Assembly: GCF_022179185.1 (NCBI RefSeq) | Contig: NZ_BPQJ01000002.1 | Coordinates: forward strand, 186,001-250,000 | From: Methylobacterium frigidaeris | Lineage (GTDB): Bacteria; Pseudomonadota; Alphaproteobacteria; Rhizobiales; Beijerinckiaceae | Direction: 5' to 3' | Length of the DNA stretch: 64,000 nt | Shown: one piece after another, positions 37,601 through 46,096 of the stretch | Layout of the letters: every line of letters begins with the position of its first letter | Position numbering within the stretch: the first letter of the stretch is position 1 | Translations under genes and position numbers: made by a program | Notes under the pieces: model-generated | Databases searched by the model: none | What the model saw: only the letters and a program-made list of their open reading frames with translations | What the model was told of the DNA's origin: nothing

Positions 37601-37906
37601 CATGTACGCGGTATGGCCGCTGGAATAATTCGTGCTTTCCGAAAAATCCGATCCGACATGCACGGAGGCAGGGAGCGGCGACTTCGGAACCCAGCTCGAC
37701 TGGACGTTGGGCGAATTTTGCCCCACCAGGATATCGTCGGATCCGATGAACGACTCCAGGCCTCTGTCGGCCTTGATCAGATCCTTCGTATCGTTGCCGA
37801 TTTTCAGAATGTATTCTTCCGAAAATTTTGACTCCTTCGATATGAAATTTATTTTCCCGCCGCTAATATTGACCGCATCAAACGGCGAATTCGCAACTGT
37901 CGACAT
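34661..37906 (-). CDS. Large bifunctional glycosyltransferase (novel N-terminus, GT2, GT4)
   Basis: 1081 residues. About 60-230 looks like a jelly-roll carbohydrate-binding segment (AVAGATYQLRGLFATHRALG region); 240-440 is unassigned. GT2 at about 449-690 with VSVIIPVHNKFEV, VVDDGSTDKTK, FLNNDTEP and YFEDTDLAFKVRAHG. GT4/GT1-like domain from about 735 with VMHVPWVEKT, FLGGFNHHPNGEAVG and APLISGAGIKGKVLAALAHG. Two-transferase proteins of this kind build capsule, O-antigen or glycan chains, which fits ManC immediately upstream (39-base gap). The 5' third is noticeably AT-richer than its surroundings, suggesting a transferred or recently fused N-terminus. Confidence 0.9.
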   Translation of the reverse strand: MSTVANSPFDAVNISGGKINFISKESKFSEEYILKIGNDTKDLIKADRGLESFIGSDDILVGQNSPNVQSSWVPKSPLPASVHVGSDFSESTNYSSGHTAYMTGSGASASACLTYFDRDFGTDLPAVAGATYQLRGLFATHRALGRVKLTFLDEEKKPIDGCEELLTEHKAGGQLEDWKQVDTYCTAPNGAKYLQIDICFVRSYNAIRDMNFFIFFNSVSLKIAWTKKGETNKTASDGWTRLLLSILSGISSYSMYSADIDVESINAHRPEIHLVNKSDEFDRILIYDSNSIFKYSESELRFEHGRFITIKINTSMDYVLYCDNQPIASGYHHSHHHTTVKLPDSLLDGGAHLFDVRDATGITILARDYFIVPYVTTPWYILQEHSAPFPPSYLAPAAADRYRALQAHLENGISDALQAQLFHAHQVLVLGFKFNKNFRPLTFHQNGKPKVSVIIPVHNKFEVTYFCLCALLVAYNKAPYEVIVVDDGSTDKTKQLSSYVDGIKIIRNEAGLGFIGACNKGAESAEGEYVVFLNNDTEPTIGWLDELLDSFTIFDKVGLAGSKLVYPDGTLQEAGGIVWGSGNPWNYGRSQNPHEPRFAYSREADYLSGAAIMLPKLVWDEIGGFSTEFMPAYFEDTDLAFKVRAHGFKTYYVASSVVYHFEGVTSGTDVSGGGAKRHQEINRPKFKRKWIDAYRRHGREGVSPDLEKDRGIHGRALFVDYQAPKVDTDAGSYAAVQEMRLVQALGYKVSFLSQNLAHLGKHTEYLQRIGVEVYHAPFYQSIEEVFEKHGKDFDVVYMTRYYVARDCIPAARRYAPQAKLIMNNADLHFLRELRTAITRNDGALIDKALTVRGEELAVMRDVDLVLSYNSVEHAVIMSHNLDSTRVMHVPWVEKTSDNVPPFEARSDIAFLGGFNHHPNGEAVGFFVRAVMPLLRQKSPIKFNIYGSNPSKDVIQLASDDVIVRGYVETVDTVFDSCRVFVAPLISGAGIKGKVLAALAHGTPCVLSPVAAEGIGLRHGYDCLIAETPADWVECVMRLYEDAELWSNISRRGRELIESSYSFKSGLTTMRKAFESVNLYTP

Positions 37907-37945
37907 AAGATTTTTTTCCCCTCACGACCGTATCTATATTAGAAA

Positions 37946-39379
37946 TTAGCGGCCGTAGATGTCCTCGATGCGGATGATGTCGTCCTCGCCGGTGTAGCTG
38001 CCGACCTGGACCTCGATCAGTTCGAGCGGAATCTTGCCCGGGTTGGCCAGCCGGTGCACGCAGCCGATCGGCAGGTACGCCGCCTCGTTCTCGTGCACGA
38101 GGCGCACCGCACCGTCCACCGTGACCTCGGCGGTGCCGCGCACCACCACCCAGTGCTCGGCCCGGTGATGGTGCTTCTGCAGCGACAGCCGCCCGCCCGG
38201 CTTCACGGTGATCCGCTTCACCTGGAAGCGCCCCCCGATGTCGATGCGCTGGTAGGAGCCCCAGGGCCGGTACATCAACCGGTGGGCATCCGCCTCCGGC
38301 TCGCCCTGCCGCCGCAGGGTCTCGACCAGGTCCTTCACCCCCGCTCCCGCGCTCCGGCTGGTCACCAGTACCGCATCATCGGTGGCTACCACCACCACGT
38401 CGTCGAGGCCGACCACCGTGGTCAGGATCTCGCCGGAGGAATGCACCAGGCTGTTGCGGGTGTCGCGCACCGCCACCCGGCCGCGCAGCGCATTGCCGTC
38501 GCCGTCGCGGGCCGAGACCTCCCACAGGGCCCCCCAGGTGCCGATATCCGACCATGGGAAATCCACCGGCAGCACGCCGGCCCGGCGGGTCCGCTCCATG
38601 ACGGCGTAGTCGATCGAGATCTGCGGCGCCCGTCCGAAGGCCTCCTCGCCCAGGCGCACGAAATCGAGGTCGCGGGTGGCCGTCTCGACGGCCTCGCGGG
38701 CGGCCTCCAGCACCGCCGGCGCGTAGGCCTCGAGCTCGTCCAGCATCACGTCGGCGCGGAACAGGAAGTAGCCGCCGTTCCACAGGGCGCCGTCGGCGAT
38801 CAGGCTGGCGGCGCGGGCGGCGTCCGGCTTCTCGAGGAAGCGCGCGACGGCGTGCGCGCCGGTCTCGCCCGGCAGCGGGCTGCCGGGTTGGATGTAGCCG
38901 TAGGCGGTGGACGGGTTCGTCGGCGCGATGCCCAGCGTCATGATGTGCCCGGCCATTGCCCCGGCCCGGGCGGCGCGCGCGGCCCGCACGAAGGCCGCAT
39001 CGTCCCCGACCGCGTGGTCGGCGGGCATGATCAGCACCAGGGCCTGCGGGTCGCGGGCGGCGGCGTGGAGCGCCGCGACGGCGACCGCCGGCGCGGAGTC
39101 GCGCCGGCAGGGCTCGAGCAGGATGTCGGCCTGGATCCCTCCCTGCGCGAGCTGCTCGGCGACGAGGAAGCGGGCGTCGTTGGCGGTGACGACCGCCGGC
39201 CGGGCGAAGGTGGCACCGTCGGTCAGGCGCGCGGCGGTGGCCTGGAACGACGAGCGACCGGGCTCCGCCAGCGGCAGGAATTGCTTGGGGAAACTCTCGC
39301 GGGATGCCGGCCACAACCGCGTCCCTGACCCGCCGCATAGGATCACCGGGTGGATCAGGCAGTCTTTCTCGAACGTCAT
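37946..39379 (-). CDS. manC: Mannose-1-phosphate guanylyltransferase/mannose-6-phosphate isomerase
   Basis: 477 residues from MTFEKDCLIHP, preceded by GGAAGAG at about 10 bases. Pyrophosphorylase domain (10-290) with VILCGGSGTRLWPASRESFPKQ and FLEKP; C-terminal cupin isomerase domain with RPWGSYQ, QKHHHRAEHWVVV and the zinc-binding His/Glu set. Makes GDP-mannose for surface polysaccharide. Directly upstream of and probably co-transcribed with the large glycosyltransferase. Confidence 0.95.
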   Translation of the reverse strand: MTFEKDCLIHPVILCGGSGTRLWPASRESFPKQFLPLAEPGRSSFQATAARLTDGATFARPAVVTANDARFLVAEQLAQGGIQADILLEPCRRDSAPAVAVAALHAAARDPQALVLIMPADHAVGDDAAFVRAARAARAGAMAGHIMTLGIAPTNPSTAYGYIQPGSPLPGETGAHAVARFLEKPDAARAASLIADGALWNGGYFLFRADVMLDELEAYAPAVLEAAREAVETATRDLDFVRLGEEAFGRAPQISIDYAVMERTRRAGVLPVDFPWSDIGTWGALWEVSARDGDGNALRGRVAVRDTRNSLVHSSGEILTTVVGLDDVVVVATDDAVLVTSRSAGAGVKDLVETLRRQGEPEADAHRLMYRPWGSYQRIDIGGRFQVKRITVKPGGRLSLQKHHHRAEHWVVVRGTAEVTVDGAVRLVHENEAAYLPIGCVHRLANPGKIPLELIEVQVGSYTGEDDIIRIEDIYGR

Positions 39380-40190
39380 AACAGCATTTCTCTTCCAAAA
39401 CCGCGCGAGATGACCGCGCTGATGTTGCATCGTCTCGTTTCGGCCGCGAACAATTCAGAGATAATCAATTTATGACTTTATCGCACTGAAACCCGGTTTT
39501 CAGCTTCAGCACACTGACGAAGCGTGTACACCGGCAGAAGCCTGGACGCCAGAGATCGGCGCGCTTGCGGGCCTAGCAAAGCGATGCGCGGCGAATGATT
39601 GAAATCGTGAGTCGCGTTGCTCTTCAGAGCACCATCTAGACATGCCAGTCGTCGCATGGTCGCTCGTCGCATGGCCGGGACACGGAGCAAGCCACTGGCC
39701 GCGCGGACCTTGCCCGAGCGGGTTTCGCAAGAGAGGTGCCGGTTTTGTGATGGAAATCTGCGACAAAACAATAACCTGAGCGGACGGTACGTCAGCCTGC
39801 AGGTGCGAGTCTGCTGAGCGACGATTCGCCCGCAGACCCGAAGGTCGACGCGAGAGCCTCCAGCAAGAGCCGTGGACGCATTCGGGCAGGCAGGACATCG
39901 GCGTCGTGGCGCAGCGCCTGCGAACGGCCTCGTCCCGAGGTGCCGGCCAAGCCCGAACGGGTCTGCGCCGAAGCGGCCAAGCGCCGATGCCCCGGACGCC
40001 CCGGGATCGAGGCGGCACTGGCAAAACGCGCTGGTAACACCGGAAAGTCACGACGATCCGGAGCCGTGCCCGATCGCGCTGCCGCCCGGGGCCTCGATCG
40101 GGCCGCGTCATCCGGGATCGACGCCACCGGAACACGCTCCGGCCGGACGAAGGCGATCGTCCCGATCGGCGCGCGGATGCCCGGCTCCGC
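39380..40190. other. Intergenic region upstream of manC
   Basis: About 810 bases with no gene I can support on either strand; open frames here have no family features. The first 100 bases next to manC are AT-rich (TAATCAATTTATGACTTTAT) and likely hold its promoter. A 7-bp inverted repeat GTTTTGT/ACAAAAC lies at 39742-39769. Confidence 0.5.
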
Positions 40191-40733
40191 TCACTCGCTC
40201 CCCCGCCCCGGCAGCATCCGCCGCAGGGTCCCGTCCCGCCGCACGACATGATGGTGCAGGGCAGCAGCCACATGCAGCAGCACCAGCACGACCAGGGTGA
40301 AGGCCGCGAGCTGATGAATCTTGAGGATCGCCTCGCCCACCGGCATGCCGCCGGAGACCGGCAGGGTGAGGGGCAGGGTGAAGTACAGCATCACCGGCGC
40401 GCAGCAGGCCGAGGTGCCGGCCCAGCCGAGGATCGGCACCACCACGATCAGGAGGTAGAGCGCGAGGTGCGAGGCGTGGGCCGCCCGGCGCTGCCAGGCG
40501 GGCAGGCCGGCCACCAGCGGCGGGGCGCCGCGGGCGGCGCGCACCAGGAGGCGCGCCAGGGCCAAGGCCAGCACGGTGAGCCCGAAGGACTTGTGCCACT
40601 CGTAGAGCGCGTTCTTCAGAGGTCCGTCGGGCAGGTTGGCCATGGCGAGCGCGATCGGCACCAGGGCGAAGATCAGGGCGGCGACGACCCAGTGCAGCAC
40701 CTTCTGGGACGGAGCGTAAGTGCGCGGCGTCAT
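40191..40733 (-). CDS. Cytochrome b561 family protein
   Basis: 180 residues with four membrane helices. Heme-ligand histidines: VLHWVVA in helix 1, YEWHKSFG in helix 2, ILKIHQLAAF and LLHVAAALHHH in helices 3-4. Inner-membrane di-heme electron carrier of the CybB type; probably superoxide- or quinone-linked. Single-gene unit. Confidence 0.93.
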   Translation of the reverse strand: MTPRTYAPSQKVLHWVVAALIFALVPIALAMANLPDGPLKNALYEWHKSFGLTVLALALARLLVRAARGAPPLVAGLPAWQRRAAHASHLALYLLIVVVPILGWAGTSACCAPVMLYFTLPLTLPVSGGMPVGEAILKIHQLAAFTLVVLVLLHVAAALHHHVVRRDGTLRRMLPGRGSE

Positions 40734-40954
40734 GCGGCCTCACTCCCGGGGTGTATAGGCACCCTGGACAATCGCGAAAGGTTGATGGAGGGATCTGCGG
40801 CAAAGCCGGGCCGGACATGCCACATGTCGCCCGGCACCGAACCGTGGCGTTCGCCCCCTCCGCGGTTCTCCGCAAGGGTTCCCGTCTTGGATTTCCGCCA
40901 TGTCGAGGCGCCCGGCCCGTCGCGACCGCGCCGGGGCCATCTCTCTCAGGGTCG

Positions 40955-42109
40955 ATGATGTCGGTCACGATGCAGAGTAGCAGCAGTCTAGACCCGGCCG
41001 CGGGCCGCGAACAGATCCAGGAACAGGTCCGAGAGCAGATCGACGTCGAGCGGGCGCTGGCGGAGATCCGTGCCGGTCGGCCGGTGGCCCTGCGCGGCGC
41101 GGACCCGGTGCTCGCACTCTCCGCCGAAGCGCTCGACGGAGACAGGGCCGCCGCCCTGACGGCGCTCGCGGGAACAGGCGCACGCCTCGTCCTGACGGCG
41201 CCGCGCCTGCGCCGCCTCGGCCTGCCCGAGCGGAGCGAGGCCGGCGCGGTCGCCCTGCCGGCGATCGACCCCGCCCGGATCGAGGCCCTGGCCCTGCGCC
41301 TCGACGGGCGGATCGACGCCCCCGTGGCGCCGGCCTCCGCGGGCGACGCCGCGGCCCTGGCGCTGATGGCGCTGGCCCAGGTGCTGCCGGCCGTCCTGGT
41401 GGTGCCGGGCGAGGCCGCATCTCCCGGCCCCCTTGCCGGCACCCTCTCGGTCGGGGCGGAGGCGATCGCCCGCTATCCGGGCCGGCAGGCGGCCTCGTTG
41501 CGGCCGGTCAGCCGGGCGCCGGTGCCGCTCGCCGGAGCGCCGGACAGCGAGTTCGTGGTCTTCCGCGGCGGCGAAGGCCTGCGCGACCAGGTGGCGGTGG
41601 TGATCGGACGGCCGGACCTGTCGGAGCCGGTGGCGGTGCGGCTGCACTCCGCCTGCCTCACCGGCGACCTGTTCGGCTCGCTCAAATGCGATTGCGGCGA
41701 CCAGTTGCGCGGCACCGCCGGCTGGATGGCGCAGCATGGCGGCGGCATCGTGCTCTACCTCGACCAGGAAGGCCGCGGGAACGGGCTCGCCAACAAGATC
41801 CGCGCCTACGGCCTGCAGGCGCGCGGGCTCGATACCTACGAGGCCGACGAGGCCCTCGGCTTCGGCCTCGACCAGCGCCGGTTCGACTTTGCGGCCGCGA
41901 TGCTCAAGGCCCTCGGCGTGAGCCGGGTTCGGCTCCTCAGCAACAATCCCGAGAAGGCCGCGAGCCTGGAGGCGGCCGGGCTCAGCGTGGTCGAGACCCA
42001 GCGGGCGCTCGGCCGGATCACGCCGGAGAACATCCGCTACCTGACGGCCAAGCGCGACCGGGCCGGCCACGCCCTCGACCTCGACGCCTTCGCCTGCCTC
42101 GACGTGTGA
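40955..42109 (+). CDS. ribA: GTP cyclohydrolase II (RibA) with N-terminal domain
   Basis: 384 residues. The C-terminal GCH2 domain has RLHSACLTGDLFGSLKCDCG (zinc cysteines), DQEGRGNGLANKIRAY and RLLSNNPEKAASLEAAGL with the conserved Arg/Tyr network, opening GTP to the riboflavin precursor. The N-terminal ~180 residues resemble a degenerate RibB-like domain lacking clear acidic metal ligands. Adjacent ATGs at 40955 and 40958 make the start ambiguous by one codon. Alone here; could also feed a pterin-like pathway. Confidence 0.93.
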   Translation: MMSVTMQSSSSLDPAAGREQIQEQVREQIDVERALAEIRAGRPVALRGADPVLALSAEALDGDRAAALTALAGTGARLVLTAPRLRRLGLPERSEAGAVALPAIDPARIEALALRLDGRIDAPVAPASAGDAAALALMALAQVLPAVLVVPGEAASPGPLAGTLSVGAEAIARYPGRQAASLRPVSRAPVPLAGAPDSEFVVFRGGEGLRDQVAVVIGRPDLSEPVAVRLHSACLTGDLFGSLKCDCGDQLRGTAGWMAQHGGGIVLYLDQEGRGNGLANKIRAYGLQARGLDTYEADEALGFGLDQRRFDFAAAMLKALGVSRVRLLSNNPEKAASLEAAGLSVVETQRALGRITPENIRYLTAKRDRAGHALDLDAFACLDV

Positions 42110-42238
42110 CCGCCGCGCCGTCGCGCACCGTTAGCGCCTGCCTCCTGTGGCCCTGGGGCACGTTCGCTGCTAGCTAGGGCCCCGGTTGGGCCGGCACCCG
42201 CCCGGTCCCGATGGACGATCGACACGGGAGATCGAGCG

Positions 42239-42736
42239 ATGAAGGGTGACGCCAAGGTCGTCGAGTACCTCAACCGCGGCCTGCGCAGCGAGCTGACCGC
42301 GGTGAGCCAGTACTGGCTCCACTTCCGCATGCTGAACGACTGGGGCTACATCGATCTCGCCAAGTTCTGGCGCAAGGAATCGATCGAGGAGATGAACCAC
42401 GCCGATCGCTTCGTCGATCGGATCCTGTTCCTCGAAGGCTTCCCGAACCTGCAGGAGCTGGATCCGCTGCGGATCGGGCAGAACGTGCAGGAGATCATCG
42501 AGTGCGACCTCGCCGCCGAGGTCGAGGCGCGCAGCCTCTATCTCGAGGCCGCGAAGTATTGCGACTCGATCAACGACCGGGTGTCGAAGCAGCTCTTCGA
42601 GGATCTGGCCGCCGACGAGGAGGGCCATATCGACTTCCTGGAGACGCAGCTCGAGCTGATTCGCCAGGTCGGCCTGCCGCTCTACGCTCAGCGCCACATC
42701 GGCGGCCTGGAGAAGATCGAGCCCGAGGTCGAGTGA
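42239..42736 (+). CDS. bfr: Bacterioferritin
   Basis: 165 residues, normal length. Ferroxidase residues: Glu in LRSELTAVSQYWLH, Glu-His in SIEEMNHADR with the Met heme ligand (Met52 equivalent) present, Glu in AAEVEARS and Glu-His in ADEEGHIDF. Forms a 24-mer heme-containing iron store. Convergent with the bfd gene, its electron donor for iron release. Confidence 0.97.
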   Translation: MKGDAKVVEYLNRGLRSELTAVSQYWLHFRMLNDWGYIDLAKFWRKESIEEMNHADRFVDRILFLEGFPNLQELDPLRIGQNVQEIIECDLAAEVEARSLYLEAAKYCDSINDRVSKQLFEDLAADEEGHIDFLETQLELIRQVGLPLYAQRHIGGLEKIEPEVE

Positions 42737-42873
42737 GCCGCCCTTGAGCGGAGCCGCATCGCGCCGTTCTGCCTAGGCTCTCGTTCCCGCATCACGCTCG
42801 CTGCCGAACCGGCGACCACGTCGGTACCGGCCGGCGGAACGATGCTCGGGGCCTTGACCGGAGCGAGGCCGCC

Positions 42874-43119
42874 TCACGCGGCCTCCTCCTTCATTTCCTT
42901 CAGCGTGCAGGCCGCTCCGCAGGTGGTGGTGCAGGCGGCGTGCGCCTCGGCCAGCGCCCGATCGAGGATGCCCCGGATCGTGCGGGCGCAGCGGCCGCAT
43001 TTCGGGCTGCAGCCGAGGCAGGCATAGACCTGGGCGGGCGTGCGCGGGCAGCCCGGGCCGGGATTGAGGCACGCGCGCACCTGGCCGTCGGAGAGCACGT
43101 TGCAGGAACAGACGATCAT
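42874..43119 (-). CDS. bfd: Bacterioferritin-associated ferredoxin (Bfd-like)
   Basis: 81 residues. [2Fe-2S] cysteines in CSCN near the start and in CLGCSPKCGRC; Bfd supplies electrons to bacterioferritin heme to mobilise iron. The tail (CTTTCGAACTLKE) adds three further Cys, an uncommon extension. A 7-bp GC hairpin spans its stop codon (42865-42885). An Irr-box-like sequence lies about 65 bases upstream. Confidence 0.9.
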   Translation of the reverse strand: MIVCSCNVLSDGQVRACLNPGPGCPRTPAQVYACLGCSPKCGRCARTIRGILDRALAEAHAACTTTCGAACTLKEMKEEAA

Positions 43120-43182
43120 GTTGTGACTGGAGCACCCGATCCGCGGAGCGCCGAGGGAGTCGCTCCCGCTGACCGCTCTCAG

Positions 43183-43202
43183 ATTAGAACTTTTGAAAAC
43201 TA
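43183..43202. promoter_or_regulatory. AT-rich Irr/ICE-like element upstream of bfd
   Basis: ATTAGAACTTTTGAAAACTA in otherwise GC-rich DNA. The left half TTAGAA matches the iron-control element bound by Irr in Rhizobiales; the right half (TTCTAA expected) is poor, so the assignment is tentative. Confidence 0.35.
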
Positions 43203-43389
43203 CAACATAATCAACAGGTTACTGATTCGACGCGGCCTCCGCAACCCGACCCGGCGCTGTCATCGCGCCGCAGGCGGCCGGCTGGGACGCCGTCATGCTG
43301 CCGGTCGGCACCCCGCAGCCGGACCTCGCCGACACCGCTCGCCTCGCCCGGGCGGGCCGCGGCGGCGCCTTCGCGCTGATCGACCGGCC

Positions 43390-43594
43390 GTCACCGATGT
43401 CGGCCTGCCGGCCTCGGCGGCTGCCAGGTGACCGATATGGCCCGAGCGGCGGGTGCCGTCATGACCGGCTCCGCCGCGAACGCCGCCTTCGGCAACGGCC
43501 ACCCCGCGCCCGGCATGGGGATGATCACCAGACCCTTCGCCCTCAGGCCTTCGCGGCCGAAACCCGGGTGATGATCGTGCCGGCAGGAACCTGA
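43390..43594 (+). pseudogene. Relic of a response-regulator receiver domain (two frameshifts)
   Basis: Three consecutive frames read as one receiver-domain C-terminus: VTDVGLP (43390-43410), then LGGCQVTDMARAAG...AANAAFGNGHPAPGMGMITRPFAL (43413-43544) in a second frame, then AFAAETRVMIVPAGT and a stop (43547-43594) in a third. The order matches hybrid-kinase receivers of the form TGYAENAAFGNG...TKPFAL, including the switch-region Lys-Pro position (Arg-Pro here). Upstream sequence back to about 43255 may be further decayed remnant. Non-functional. Confidence 0.7.
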
Positions 43595-43748
43595 CGGGAC
43601 GAGATTGACGTTACGGAACCGGCAGTTTCGCGATGGATCGGGAACCGCGAGGCTTTCTCGCGGCGATTGCTTTACGGTAAGGTCGCCCTGCAATCGGAGG
43701 AAAGCCCCCGCCTTCCCCTGCCCTCGCCTTCAGGACCCGGATCGCCCC

Positions 43749-45485
43749 GTGCCCCAGCCGCCGCTCCGCGTCTTCCTGGCCCTCGGTCTCGGGGCCGCGG
43801 GCCTGGTGGCGACCCTGGTCCTCGCCCTGGTGGCGTCGCGGGTGGCGAGCGAACGGCTCGAAGCGCGCATCGAGGCCGAGCTCGGCGACCTCGCCGCCAC
43901 CATGGCCGGCCGGCTCGACCGGGGCCTGTTCGAGCGCTGGCGCGACATGGTGATCCTGGCGGAGAACGACACCATCCGGGATCCGGCCGCCCCGGTGGAG
44001 CGCAAGCGGCGGGCGCTGCGGCGGGCGCAGGAGACCTATCCCGACTACGCCATCATCGGGATGATCGACGCCGACGGCTGGGTCGCGGCGACGAGCACCG
44101 GTGCCCTCGAGGGGATCGACGTCGCGCACCGGGACTACTTCACCAAGGGCCGCCACGGCCCCTTCGTGGGCGACGTGCACGACGCCCTGCTCCTCGCCTC
44201 CTTGAAGCCGGACCGCGACACGACCGAGCCGCCGCGTGTGCTCGACATCGCCGCCCCGGTGCGGGACGATGCCGGCCGGTTCGTCGGCGTGGTCTCGGGC
44301 CATCTCGACTGGGCCTGGGCCCGGGCGGCCGAGGCGTCCCTGCGCGAATCCGCGGCCGGCCAGCGCGACCTCACCCCCCTGGTGCTCGCCCGGGACGGCA
44401 CGGTGCTGCTCGGCCCCGATTCCTTGCGCCGCACCGGCCTGCCGGCGGAGCTGCCGAGCGTCGCCGCTGCCCGGGCCGGCCACTCCGGTACGGCGACGGA
44501 GACCTGGCCCGACGGCAAGCGCTACCTCACCGGCTACCGGCCGACCCGGGGCTACCGCGACTTCCCGGGCCTCGGCTGGACCGTGCTGGTGCGCCAGGAT
44601 GCCGGCACCGCCTTCGCGTCGGTGGCGGATCTGCGCCGGCAGATCCTGCTCTGGGGCCTCGTCGTCGCCACGGTGGCGGCGGGCATCGGCTGGTTCGCCG
44701 CCGGCCTGCTCGCCCGGCCCCTGCGCCGCCTCGCCGTCGCCGCCGCCGCCCTCGGCCGGGGCGAGCCGGCAGCCGTTCCGGCCTCCGCCGTGCGGGAGGC
44801 ACAGGCGATCAGCCACGCCCTGACGGCGGCCGCCGACACGCTGAAGCGGCAGGAGGAGGAGCGCCGGGCGGCGGATGACCGCCAGGAGCTGCTGATCCAC
44901 GAGTTGAACCACCGGGTGAAGAACACGCTCGCCACCGTGCAATCGATGGCGCGCCAGACCGCCCGCAGCGCCGCCTCCCTCGATGACTTCACCGGCAGCT
45001 TCGAGGCCCGCCTGCTGGCGATGTCCCAGACCCACAACGTGCTCACCGCCAACCACTGGGAGAGCGCGGGCCTGCGGGGCATCCTGTCGGCGGAGCTCGA
45101 TCCCTATGCCGGGGGCCGGGCCGACCGCATCCGCCTCGACGGACCGCCGATCTCCCTCGCCCCCGCGGTGGCCCTGCCCCTCGGGATGGCAATCCACGAG
45201 CTCGCCACCAACGCGGCGAAGTACGGCGCGCTCTCGGTCGAGACCGGGCAGGTGGCGGTGGAATGGGGGGTGGAATGGCAGGCCGGCACCGGGATGCTCT
45301 CCCTGCGCTGGCGCGAGACCGGCGGTCCCACGGTCGCGCCACCGGCGCGGACCGGCTTCGGCACACGGCTGATCCGTACCAGCCTGGAGCGGGAACTCGA
45401 CGGCGAGGTCCGTCTCGACTACGCGGCCGCGGGCCTCGCCTGCGAGATCGCGGTGCCGCTTGCGGCCCGGACCGAGGCCGCGTGA
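43749..45485 (+). CDS. Membrane sensor histidine kinase, HWE family
   Basis: 578 residues from a GTG (VPQPPLRVFLALG), chosen because it puts TM1 (residues ~7-27) at the N-terminus. Periplasmic Cache-like sensor to about 290 with YPDYAIIGMIDADGWVAATS, TM2 at about 295-318, a short HAMP-like linker, then the HWE dimerisation motif with phospho-His in LIHELNHRVKNTLATVQSMA (about 382) and ATPase segment AIHELATNAAKYGALS. HWE kinases in alphaproteobacteria often feed the general stress response. The receiver relic lies directly upstream. Confidence 0.93.
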   Translation: MPQPPLRVFLALGLGAAGLVATLVLALVASRVASERLEARIEAELGDLAATMAGRLDRGLFERWRDMVILAENDTIRDPAAPVERKRRALRRAQETYPDYAIIGMIDADGWVAATSTGALEGIDVAHRDYFTKGRHGPFVGDVHDALLLASLKPDRDTTEPPRVLDIAAPVRDDAGRFVGVVSGHLDWAWARAAEASLRESAAGQRDLTPLVLARDGTVLLGPDSLRRTGLPAELPSVAAARAGHSGTATETWPDGKRYLTGYRPTRGYRDFPGLGWTVLVRQDAGTAFASVADLRRQILLWGLVVATVAAGIGWFAAGLLARPLRRLAVAAAALGRGEPAAVPASAVREAQAISHALTAAADTLKRQEEERRAADDRQELLIHELNHRVKNTLATVQSMARQTARSAASLDDFTGSFEARLLAMSQTHNVLTANHWESAGLRGILSAELDPYAGGRADRIRLDGPPISLAPAVALPLGMAIHELATNAAKYGALSVETGQVAVEWGVEWQAGTGMLSLRWRETGGPTVAPPARTGFGTRLIRTSLERELDGEVRLDYAAAGLACEIAVPLAARTEAA

Positions 45486-45492
45486 GGGACTT

Positions 45493-45900
45493 TCATCGTC
45501 CGTACGGGTAACAGCGGCCGCGGTCGAGCGGGATGCCGAGACGCTCAGCCAGCACCCGGATCGCCTCGGCATGCTCGACGTAAGGGTCGCGGTTGCCGAG
45601 TCCGACGATGATCGGGCAGCCCGCCCCCCACGGCACCATGGCGGTGGCGAGCCCGTTGCCCTCCGGGTCGCGCAGGGTGAAGAAGCGCGGCATGGTCCGG
45701 CGCAAATGCGCCTTGAGGCCGATCTGCTGCTCGATGAAGGGGCCGGAGGGCGGGACATACGAGGCTTCGGCGCGGCTCTGCGCCTGACGGAAGTGCTTCT
45801 CGACGGCGTGACCCATCAGCGCCGATTCCTGGATCGCCTCCGCCTCGGTCTCGATCTGGAACCAGGTCTTTCCGCCCGTGACGTCGCAGACATAGTCCAT
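45493..45900 (-). CDS. Conserved hypothetical protein
   Basis: 135 residues, no recognised domain. Features: aromatic-rich start MDYVCDVTGGKTWFQIETEA, a central helix-forming Ala/Glu stretch, then LGNRDPYVEHAEAI. No signal peptide or membrane segment. Convergent with the HWE kinase (7 bases between stops). Soluble, function unknown. Confidence 0.7.
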   Translation of the reverse strand: MDYVCDVTGGKTWFQIETEAEAIQESALMGHAVEKHFRQAQSRAEASYVPPSGPFIEQQIGLKAHLRRTMPRFFTLRDPEGNGLATAMVPWGAGCPIIVGLGNRDPYVEHAEAIRVLAERLGIPLDRGRCYPYGR

Positions 45901-45998
45901 CGCTCACCTCGGCGGCCTGTCCGGGCCGTGGCCCTATTCCTCCAATGTAAGCTCGAACAGGCTGGTTTTGAAGCGCCGGCGCGGCCCTAAGCCCTTGC

Positions 45999-46026
45999 GA
46001 CACCGCCCGTGTGACACCGCCCATGT
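45999..46026. repeat. 14-bp tandem repeat, two copies
   Basis: GACACCGCCCGTGT followed by GACACCGCCCATGT (13/14 identical) in the intergenic region. Confidence 0.8.
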
Positions 46027-46096
46027 AACACTTGGCGACGCGACGACACAGCTTCCTGCAGCAGCATCGGCGCGACGGGAGTGTCGCGAGGGGCGA

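Noticed and set aside
39380..40190. Several 60-250-residue open frames on both strands
   Set aside because: No domain, no ribosome-binding site, and mutually overlapping; treated as non-coding.
40955..42109. Active RibB-RibA bifunctional enzyme
   Set aside because: The N-terminal domain lacks clear acidic metal ligands of DHBP synthase; only the GCH2 half has complete motifs.
43295..43594. A 99-residue open frame as a gene
   Set aside because: It ends in the third frame of a receiver-domain relic; the real similarity crosses frames, so it is not an intact gene.
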